Part shown: positions 58,427-64,000 of the stretch, one piece after another
Position numbering within the stretch: position 1 is the stretch's first letter
How the letters are laid out: each line of letters begins with the position of its first letter
From: Nocardioides oceani
Lineage (GTDB): Bacteria; Actinomycetota; Actinomycetes; Propionibacteriales; Nocardioidaceae
DNA: 64,000 nucleotides
Direction: 5' to 3'
Assembly (NCBI RefSeq): GCF_030412965.1
Contig: NZ_JAUHJQ010000006.1
Coordinates: 1 to 64,000 of the forward strand
Notes under the pieces: model-generated
What the model saw: the letters and a program-made list of their open reading frames with translations, nothing else
Databases searched by the model: none
What the model was told of the DNA's origin: nothing
Made by a program: the position numbers and the translations under genes

Positions 58427-58441
58427 GTCAACAGTGTTGAC
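58427..58441. promoter_or_regulatory. 15-bp palindromic operator, copy 2
   Basis: GTCAACAGTGTTGAC, identical to 39220-39234. It stands 70 bases before the ChoD start. A TTGACA on the minus strand at 58456-58461 could be a -35 box, which would put the palindrome over the spacer and -10 region. Confidence 0.7.
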
Positions 58442-58500
58442 ACGCGTCAGGTCTGTCAATGGCCCACGCGGGGCAGTCGGCGTGGCTAGGGTCCGGACGC

Positions 58501-59283
58501 ATGAGGCGCACAGGGCGCACAGAGCGCACGAGGCGTGCGGTCGTCGGGCTCGCGGTCGCGGTGGTCGTCCTCGCCGGGTGCGGCGGGGGCGGCGACGAGC
58601 CGCGTCCGGCCGCTGACGGCTCGGCCCCCGCGAGCGAGCAGCCCGAGCCGCCCGAGCAGTCGGAGCAGTCGGAGCAGTCGGAGCCGCCGGCGGAGGAGGA
58701 GCCGCTGCCCTGCGTGCCGGGGGTCGAGCCCTTCACCGGGCCGGCCGCGGACCGGTTCGGCGCGGAGAGCGTCATGGCCGCCTACTGCACGCTCGCGGAG
58801 CTCTCCCTCGAGCACGCCTTCACCGACCTGATCGTGCCGGCGCAGGGCCGGTCCGCCCGCGCGTACGCCGGCCCGCGGCCGGTGCTGACGCCGGCGGCCC
58901 GCGCCCGCTGGGACGCCGACGTGGCGGCGTACCTCCGTGCGGGGGACGGGGCCGCGCACGACCGCATCGACGCCCTCGTGCTCACCGACGTGGTGGACGT
59001 GCCGAAGGGGTTCCGCCTCGCCGACGACCCCCCGCCGGCGATCGGCGACGAGGTCGGCGCTCGCGCGGTGGCCTCGGTGGTGGGGGAGCGGCTTCGGCTG
59101 GCCGTGCCGGTGCGGACGGGCATCGTCCTGGAGCGCCGCGGCGACGACTCCGGCCGCCACCTGCTGCTGCCCGTCACCAAGCGGCTGAGCGTCGACCTGG
59201 AGCGGACCGGCTCCGGGCGCTGGCTGGTCGCCGACTGGTCCGCGCGGTGGTCGCGCGGACGCGTGCAGCTGGTGTTCGGCTGA
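58501..59283 (+). CDS. Lipoprotein of unknown function
   Basis: 260 residues from ATG 58501; an in-frame ATG at 58459 is less likely. The signal peptide has an Arg/Thr-rich start, a hydrophobic core (AVVGLAVAVVVLAGC) and a lipobox LAGC. A Pro/Glu/Ser linker (SEQPEPPEQSEQSEQSEPP) follows, then an alpha/beta domain (VMAAYCTLAELSLEHAF ... VERTGSGRWLVADWSARWSRGR) that resembles NTF2-like extracytoplasmic domains by eye. No family is assigned. Its stop overlaps the next start (TGATG). Confidence 0.65.
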   Translation: MRRTGRTERTRRAVVGLAVAVVVLAGCGGGGDEPRPAADGSAPASEQPEPPEQSEQSEQSEPPAEEEPLPCVPGVEPFTGPAADRFGAESVMAAYCTLAELSLEHAFTDLIVPAQGRSARAYAGPRPVLTPAARARWDADVAAYLRAGDGAAHDRIDALVLTDVVDVPKGFRLADDPPPAIGDEVGARAVASVVGERLRLAVPVRTGIVLERRGDDSGRHLLLPVTKRLSVDLERTGSGRWLVADWSARWSRGRVQLVFG

Positions 59284-59570
59284 TGGAGCTGCAGGTGACC
59301 GGCCCGGTCTTCGAGTGGCGCGGACCCGCCCCGCACCACTTCGTCGCGCTGCCCGAGGACGACGCCGCCCTCGTGCGCGACGTGGCGGCGGCGGTGACCT
59401 ACGGCTGGGGGATGGTCCCCGTCGCCGTACGCATGGGCGATGCCCGCTGGACCACCTCGCTGTGGCCGCGGGAGGGGACGTACGTCGTCCCGCTCAAGCT
59501 CGCCGCCCGCCGCTCCGAGGGCGTCGTGACCGGCGACGTCGTCGACCTCGTCGTCACCATCGACGTCTGA
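59283..59570 (+). CDS. DUF1905 domain protein
   Basis: 95 residues from ATG 59283, coupled to the lipoprotein. The beta-rich DUF1905 pattern is clear: GPVFEWRGPAPHHFVALPEDDAALVRDVAAAVTYGWGMVPVAVRMGDARWTTSLWPREGTYVVPLKLAARRSEG. The fold is a small beta-barrel; a biochemical role is not known. Probably cytosolic. Confidence 0.88.
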   Translation: MELQVTGPVFEWRGPAPHHFVALPEDDAALVRDVAAAVTYGWGMVPVAVRMGDARWTTSLWPREGTYVVPLKLAARRSEGVVTGDVVDLVVTIDV

Positions 59571-59605
59571 CCGGGGCTCACGACCCCGCAGACGCGCGGG
59601 CCCGC

Positions 59606-60226
59606 TCAGCCCGCCACGTGCAGCCCGAGGAACATCGCGGTGGCGGCGTCGACGAGCTCCTCGGGCGTGGCCTCGAGCGAGCCGTCGAGCCACGCGCTGA
59701 CCAGCTCGGCCATGCCGCCGATGAACAGCAGGCCGGCGATCTCGCCCTCGCGCGGCCCCCACCCGCCGACGCCGTAGATGTCCCGGGCCTCCTGGGCGGA
59801 GCGGTGCGCGAAGTGCCGCAGCAGCTGGGTGCGCCGCGCGCGCAGGGCCGGCATCGCGCCGGCCTCGATGATCGCGACGCGACCCTTGCGGGGGTCGGCG
59901 GTGAGGTACTCGACGAACGCCAGCACCGACGCCCGCGCCCGCGCCGCGGGGTCGTCGCCCGCCGCGTCGCCGGCGGCCAGGCTGACCTCCTCGATCTCGG
60001 TCGCGATCCGGTCCATGACCGCGGTGAGCGCGTCGTCGAGGGAGCGGAACGACTCGTAGAAGTAGCGCTCGGTCAGGCCCGCGGTCGCGCAGATCCGCGT
60101 CATCGTGGGCCGGGCTTCGGACGGGTCCGCCCAGACCGCGAGGGTCGCCTCGAGCAGCCGCTCGCGCCGCTCGGCGGCACGGTCCTCGGCGCTCACGCCG
60201 CGGTAGGTCCCGGACTGCACAGCCAT
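59606..60226 (-). CDS. TetR-family regulator (next to CYP136)
   Basis: 206 residues from ATG 60226. The N-terminal DNA-binding domain reads RRERLLEATLAVWADPSEARPTMTRICATAGLTERYFYESFRSLDDALTAVMD. A C-terminal ligand domain of normal size follows. It is divergent from the P450 gene, 105 bases between starts, with a palindrome in between, as for M. tuberculosis Rv3058c/cyp136. It most likely represses both genes and is released by a substrate-like ligand. Confidence 0.9.
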   Translation of the reverse strand: MAVQSGTYRGVSAEDRAAERRERLLEATLAVWADPSEARPTMTRICATAGLTERYFYESFRSLDDALTAVMDRIATEIEEVSLAAGDAAGDDPAARARASVLAFVEYLTADPRKGRVAIIEAGAMPALRARRTQLLRHFAHRSAQEARDIYGVGGWGPREGEIAGLLFIGGMAELVSAWLDGSLEATPEELVDAATAMFLGLHVAG

Positions 60227-60250
60227 GCGAGCACCCTCTCACAGAAGGTT

Positions 60251-60266
60251 GACAGGGCCCCCTGTC
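60251..60266. promoter_or_regulatory. GACAGGG/CCCTGTC operator
   Basis: GACAGGG-CC-CCCTGTC has perfect 7-bp arms, 25 bases before the TetR start and 65 before the P450 start. It overlaps a TTGACA (60249-60254) that could be the -35 box of the P450 promoter. Confidence 0.6.
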
Positions 60267-60330
60267 TGAATGATGCTGACCCGACGTAGCGCCCGTCACA
60301 CCCACCCGTCCCACCTCCAGGGGGCCTCCC

Positions 60331-61755
60331 GTGTCGCTCGACCTCACCCAGCCGCCGTCGTCCGGCGGAGCCCGCGCGGCCCGCTCCACCCGCGCGGCCG
60401 ACGCGGACGGCGCAGACGCCGTCCGCGAGCTCCCGCCGATCCGCCCCGACGACCGCGGCAAGCCGATCCTCGGTCGTGCCTTCGAGTACGCCAAGGACCC
60501 CTTCGCGCTGTTCCGCCGGCAGTGGGACCACTACGGCCCGGTCGCGCCGATCTCGATGCTCGGCCAGCGCTGGGTGATGCTGCTCGGCCCCGACGCCTGC
60601 GAGGAGGCGTTCCGCAACAAGGACAAGGCCTTCGCCAACGGCCCCGCCTGGACCTACCTCGTCGGCCCGTTCTTCGACCGGGGCCTGATGCTGCTCGACT
60701 TCGAGGAGCACCACATGCACCGGCGGATCATGCAGCAGGCCTTCACCCGCGATCGGCTCGAGGCGTACGCCGCCCGGATGCACGCCCCGATCGAGGCCGG
60801 CCTCGCCGGCTGGGCCGCGGCGGGCCGCGACCGCGACTTCGCGGCGTACCCCTCCCTCAAGCAGCTCACCCTCGACGTCGCCGCCGACATCTTCATGGGC
60901 GGCGCCGAGGACACCACGCCTGCGGAGATGGCGAAGGTCAACCAGGCCTTCATCGCCTGCGTCCAGGCCGCCGCCGCGGTGGTCCGCAAGGACCTCCCGG
61001 GCACCCGCTGGGGCCGCGGCCACCGGGGCCGCGAGGTGCTCGAGGAGTTCCTGCGGCACTACCTGCCCTCGCGGCGCGCGGTGGAGACCGACGACCTGTT
61101 CTCCCAGCTGTGCCACATCGAGAGCGACGAGGGCGAGCGGTTCAGCGACGACGACGTCGTCAACCACATGATCTTCCTGATGATGGCCGCGCACGACACC
61201 TCGACCATCACGCTCTCCACGATGCTGCAGATGCTCGGCCAGCACCCGGCCTGGCAGCAGCGCTGCCGCGAGGAGTCCCTCGCGCTCGGCCCGCGCCCGA
61301 GCCTGGCCGAGCTCGAGGGCCTCGAGGCGATGGACTGGGTGATGAAGGAGTGCCTGCGGCTGCGTGCGCCCGTCCCGGTCGTGCTGCGCCAGGTCGTCAA
61401 GGACACCGTCGTCCAGGGCGTGCGCATCCCCGAGGGCACCTTCGTCACCGTCGCGCCGCAGTTCGCGCAGGTGATGGAGGAGCTGTGGACCAACCCGCTC
61501 GTCTTCGACCCCGAGCGGTTCTCGCCCGAGCGCCGCGAGGACAAGTCCCACCGCTACGCCTGGAACCCCTTCGGCGGCGGCGTGCACAAGTGCCTGGGCA
61601 TGTACTTCGCCGGCGCCGAGGTCAAGGCCGTCCTCCACCACCTCCTGCGCGGCTGGGAGTGGAGCGTCGACCCCGGGTACGTCGCGCCGATGAACAACCA
61701 CTCCCTGCCGTTCCCCAAGGACGGCCAGCCGATCGACCTGCGGAGGACCCGATGA
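60331..61755 (+). CDS. Cytochrome P450, CYP136 family
   Basis: 474 residues from GTG 60331. GPFFDRGLMLLDFEEHHMHRRIMQQAFTRDRLEAYAARM, the I helix DVVNHMIFLMMAAHDTSTITL, ExxR in MKECLRLRAPVPVVLRQ and the heme loop WNPFGGGVHKCLGMYFAG (Cys421) match CYP136 of M. tuberculosis. These are class I P450s whose physiological substrate is not known. Soluble enzyme. The ALDH gene overlaps the stop (ATGA), so it may hydroxylate a chain terminus and the ALDH oxidise the product. Confidence 0.9.
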   Translation: MSLDLTQPPSSGGARAARSTRAADADGADAVRELPPIRPDDRGKPILGRAFEYAKDPFALFRRQWDHYGPVAPISMLGQRWVMLLGPDACEEAFRNKDKAFANGPAWTYLVGPFFDRGLMLLDFEEHHMHRRIMQQAFTRDRLEAYAARMHAPIEAGLAGWAAAGRDRDFAAYPSLKQLTLDVAADIFMGGAEDTTPAEMAKVNQAFIACVQAAAAVVRKDLPGTRWGRGHRGREVLEEFLRHYLPSRRAVETDDLFSQLCHIESDEGERFSDDDVVNHMIFLMMAAHDTSTITLSTMLQMLGQHPAWQQRCREESLALGPRPSLAELEGLEAMDWVMKECLRLRAPVPVVLRQVVKDTVVQGVRIPEGTFVTVAPQFAQVMEELWTNPLVFDPERFSPERREDKSHRYAWNPFGGGVHKCLGMYFAGAEVKAVLHHLLRGWEWSVDPGYVAPMNNHSLPFPKDGQPIDLRRTR

Positions 61756-63350
61756 CCGCCACGCTCCACCCCGCGACGACCCCCGCCACCGCGCGGCCCG
61801 CCTGGGTCACCGACGCCAAGCTGGCGTCCTGGAACCGCTGGGTCTCCGCGCCGGTCACCGGCGGCGAGGGCACACTGAGCGCGACCGCGCCGTACGACGC
61901 GCAGCCGACGGCGCCGGTCCCGAGCTGCACCCCCGACGACGTCGCCGCCACCGTGGTCCGCTCGCGGGCGGCCCAGGCCAGCTGGGGCGGGCTGACCATC
62001 ACCGCCCGGGCCGAGGTGCTGCTGCGCTTCCACGACCTCCTGCTCGAGCGGCAGGACGAGGTCCTCGACCTCATCCAGTGGGAGATGGGCAAGGCGCGCT
62101 ACCACGCCTGGATGGAGGTCCTGCAGGTCGCCAACCTGACCCGGCACTACGCCAAGCGCGCCGCGGCGTACCTCGCCGACCGCCCCGTCCGCGGCGCCAT
62201 GCCGCTGCTCACCAGCGTGCGCGAGGTGCGCGTGCCACGGGGCGTCGTCGGGATCGTCTCGCCGTGGAACTACCCGCTCTACCTCGGCGTCGGCGACGCG
62301 GTGCCCGCGCTGCTGGCCGGGTGCACGGTCGTCAGCAAGGCCGACCCCCAGACGCCGCTGACGATGCTGTGGACCCGGGCGCTGATGGGCGAGGCCGGCC
62401 TGCCCGCCCACGTCTGGGACGTCGTCGCCGGGCCGGGTGCCGAGGTCGGCACGGCGCTGGTCGAGGCGGCCGACTACGTCTGCTTCACCGGCTCCACCGC
62501 GACCGGCCGGCTGGTCAGCGAGGCCGCGGCCCGCCGCCTGGTCGGCGCGTCGCTGGAGCTCGGCGGCAAGAACCCGCTCCTCGTCCGCGCCGACGCCGAC
62601 CTCGACAAGGCCGCCGCCGGCACCGTCGATGCGGTCTTCACCAACACCGGCCAGATGTGCATCCACATCGAGCGCGTCCTCGTGCACGAGGACGTGTACG
62701 CCGCGTTCCGCGACAAGCTCGTCGCCGCCACGCGCGCACTCACCGTCGGCCAGTCCTTCGACTTCTCCCGCCAGGTGGGGTCGCTGGCCAGCGCGGCCCA
62801 GCTGGCGAAGGTGACCGCCCACGTCGAGGACGCCGTCGCCAAGGGCGCGACCGTCCTCTGCGGCGGCCGCGCCCGGCCGGATCTCGGCCCCTACGTCTTC
62901 GAGCCGACCGTGCTCGAGGGCGTCACCGAGGACATGGACCTCTGCCTCGGCGAGACCTTCGGCCCGGTCGTCGCGCTGCACCGGGTCGGCAGCGACGACG
63001 AGGCCGTCGCGCTGGCCAACCAGGGCTCCTACGGGCTCTCGGCGAGCATCTTCAGCCGCGACACCCGCACCGCCCAGGCGCTGGCCCGCCGGGTCCGCGC
63101 CGGCTCGGTCAACATCAACGACGGCGCCGCCCTCGCCGCCGGCTCGGTGGAGGCCGGCATGGGCGGCATGGGCGACAGCGGGCTCGGCCGCCGCCACGGC
63201 GTCCAGGGCATCCAGCGGTTCACCGAGACCCAGACCATCGCCCTGTCCCGGATAGGCCCCGTCGGCCCACCCCCGGGCATGGCACTCGAGACGTTCGTCA
63301 AGGTCGGCAACGCCCAGCTCCGGCTGCTGCGGAGGCTCCGCTCCCGCTGA
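61752..63350 (+). CDS. Aldehyde dehydrogenase (succinate-semialdehyde-dehydrogenase-like)
   Basis: 532 residues from ATG 61752 overlapping the P450 stop. NAD site GIVSPWNYPLYLGVGDAVPALLAGCTVVSKADPQTPL, FTGSTATGRLV, catalytic Glu in ASLELGGKNPLLVRAD and catalytic Cys in TNTGQMCIHIERVLV are intact. The N-terminal 40 and C-terminal 30 residues exceed the core, typical of actinobacterial SSADH-like members. Likely oxidises an aldehyde made by CYP136. No further gene follows until the repeat array. Confidence 0.9.
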   Translation: MTATLHPATTPATARPAWVTDAKLASWNRWVSAPVTGGEGTLSATAPYDAQPTAPVPSCTPDDVAATVVRSRAAQASWGGLTITARAEVLLRFHDLLLERQDEVLDLIQWEMGKARYHAWMEVLQVANLTRHYAKRAAAYLADRPVRGAMPLLTSVREVRVPRGVVGIVSPWNYPLYLGVGDAVPALLAGCTVVSKADPQTPLTMLWTRALMGEAGLPAHVWDVVAGPGAEVGTALVEAADYVCFTGSTATGRLVSEAAARRLVGASLELGGKNPLLVRADADLDKAAAGTVDAVFTNTGQMCIHIERVLVHEDVYAAFRDKLVAATRALTVGQSFDFSRQVGSLASAAQLAKVTAHVEDAVAKGATVLCGGRARPDLGPYVFEPTVLEGVTEDMDLCLGETFGPVVALHRVGSDDEAVALANQGSYGLSASIFSRDTRTAQALARRVRAGSVNINDGAALAAGSVEAGMGGMGDSGLGRRHGVQGIQRFTETQTIALSRIGPVGPPPGMALETFVKVGNAQLRLLRRLRSR

Positions 63351-63396
63351 CCGGTCACCGCTGGTCGAGCACGGCGCGGCGTGTGGTCTCGGGGGC

Positions 63397-63900
63397 GGCG
63401 CGCCGGGCAGCCCCTCTTCAGCGACCCTGTGGTCGCTCCACACGCGGCAGGAGCCCTGTGAAGCGACCAACTGGTCGCTGGACAGGCGCCGGTGGCCGGC
63501 GCGCCGGGCAGCCCCTCTTCAGCGACCCTACGGTCGCTCGACACGCGGCAGGAGCCCTGCGGAGCGACCGCCAGGTCGCTGGACACGGCACCGGTGGCCG
63601 GCGCGCCGGGCAGCCCCTCTTCAGCGACCCTGTGGTCGCTTCATACGCGGCAGGAGCCCTGCGGAGCGACCGCCAGGTCGCTGGACACGGCACCGGTGGC
63701 CGGCGCGCCGGGCAGCCCCTCTTCAGCGACCCTATGGTCGCTTCACACGCGGCAGGAGCCCTGCGGAGCGACCGCCAGGTCGCTGGACACGGCACCGGTG
63801 GCCGGCGCGCCGGGCAGCCCCTCTTCAGCGACCCTGTGGTCGCTTCACACGCGGCAGAAGCCCTGTGGAGCGACCGCCAGGTCGCTGGACACGGCACCGA
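63397..63900. repeat. Five tandem 101-102-bp repeats
   Basis: Units begin at 63397, 63498, 63600, 63702 and 63804, each starting GGCGCGCCGGGCAGCCCCTC. Each holds two hairpins of the form AGCGACC-N4-GGTCGCT, most often with loops CTGT (or CTAT, CTAC) and GCCA. Units differ by a few bases, mostly in loops and the first unit. The arm sequence also occurs at 19225. The 102-base period is a multiple of three, so reading frames run through it without stops; these should not be taken for proteins. It ends 43 bases before the next gene. Confidence 0.85.
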
Positions 63901-63943
63901 CAGGCGGCGGCACAGCACCCGGCCGGCGCAGTAGGTTGCCGCC

Positions 63944-64000
63944 GTGCCCACCTCCTCGCGCCCGGCCCGTCGTACCCAGGCCGAGCGGCGGGCCAGCACC
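63944..64000 (+). CDS. TetR-family regulator, N-terminus (partial)
   Basis: Nineteen codons from GTG 63944 to the window edge read PTSSRPARRTQAERRAST, the usual opening of a TetR-family DNA-binding domain (RRTQAERRxxT). No ribosome-binding site is clear. The rest lies outside the window. Confidence 0.6.
   Translation, partial: MPTSSRPARRTQAERRAST

Noticed and set aside
58356..58443. Upstream start at 58443 for the ChoD-like protein
   Set aside because: It lacks a ribosome-binding site, overlaps the palindromic operator and adds an arginine-rich stretch absent from relatives; ATG 58356 has GGAGG.
63397..63900. CRISPR array
   Set aside because: The units are about 102 bp and nearly identical throughout, with no distinct spacers and no cas genes nearby.
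63418..63999. Long minus-strand frame of 34-residue repeats in the tandem array
   Set aside because: The period is a multiple of three, so any stop-free unit yields a repetitive frame; composition follows the DNA repeat and there is no ribosome-binding site.

Overview
The window is about 64 kb of very GC-rich actinobacterial chromosome. GTG starts are frequent, ATGA/GTGA stop-start overlaps are pervasive, and several loci have close mycobacterial counterparts (CYP51/CYP123, CYP136, FadD17-like ligase, ChoD-like oxidase). Intergenic repeats and overall gene content suggest Nocardioides or a related Propionibacteriales genus. This assignment is an inference and the species is not resolved.

Left part (1-11112): a cargo segment of about 10.7 kb lies between two direct repeats. 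Each repeat contains the 3' end of a tRNA (probably initiator tRNA-Met) followed by a strong GAAA-loop hairpin. No integrase is visible, so it looks like a cis-mobilisable element or the scar of tandem insertions. The cargo has three minus-strand blocks and one plus-strand block. (a) DUF3152 metalloprotease, propeller lipoprotein, DUF305 lipoprotein and DUF6153 protein, a set usually associated with metal (copper) stress. (b) A zinc-ribbon peptide, a YgaP/DUF2892 membrane peptide and a methyltransferase. (c) Rhodanese, MBL-rhodanese persulfide dioxygenase, TauE exporter and an MMPL pump. (d) DUF302 and a CsoR-family repressor, divergent from (c). The repressor lacks the copper-binding His and is read here as a CstR-type persulfide sensor. 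Two C6/G6 operators lie in the divergent promoter.

Middle-left (11285-22425): SPFH/GYF and zinc-ribbon membrane proteins, an AbrB-family membrane protein, a two-component system with a PepSY target protein (both promoters carry TTCAG direct repeats), small membrane and secreted proteins, and a membrane-anchored gamma-glutamyltransferase.

Middle (22439-37930): a LacI regulator is fused at its 5' edge to the 3' remnant of rhamnulokinase, the scar of a deleted rhamnose operon, followed by intact lutABC for L-lactate oxidation. Then come a VOC protein, a triple fusion (SRPBCC + thiolase-like + crotonase), a FUSC-type exporter, a 1250-residue PAS/GAF/kinase/receiver/SpoIIE phosphatase/anti-sigma-kinase hub, an alpha/beta hydrolase and a thioesterase.

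Right part (37927-63350): sterol and lipid oxidation genes. A FadD17-like acyl-CoA ligase is preceded by a KstR-like box. A TetR-CYP123-SDR-CYP51-ferredoxin-SnoaL-ALDH chain, followed by SDR, hydroxyisobutyrate-dehydrogenase-like and carboxymuconolactone-decarboxylase-like genes, reproduces the mycobacterial cyp51 neighbourhood. Farther on are a minus-strand ChoD-SDR-SDR-LLM-kinase operon and a TetR/CYP136/ALDH locus. An identical 15-bp palindrome stands before the ChoD operon and before the 39189 operon 19 kb away, suggesting one unknown regulator. The window ends with five 102-bp tandem repeats, whose core also occurs as a large inverted repeat near 19.25 kb, and the first codons of another TetR gene.
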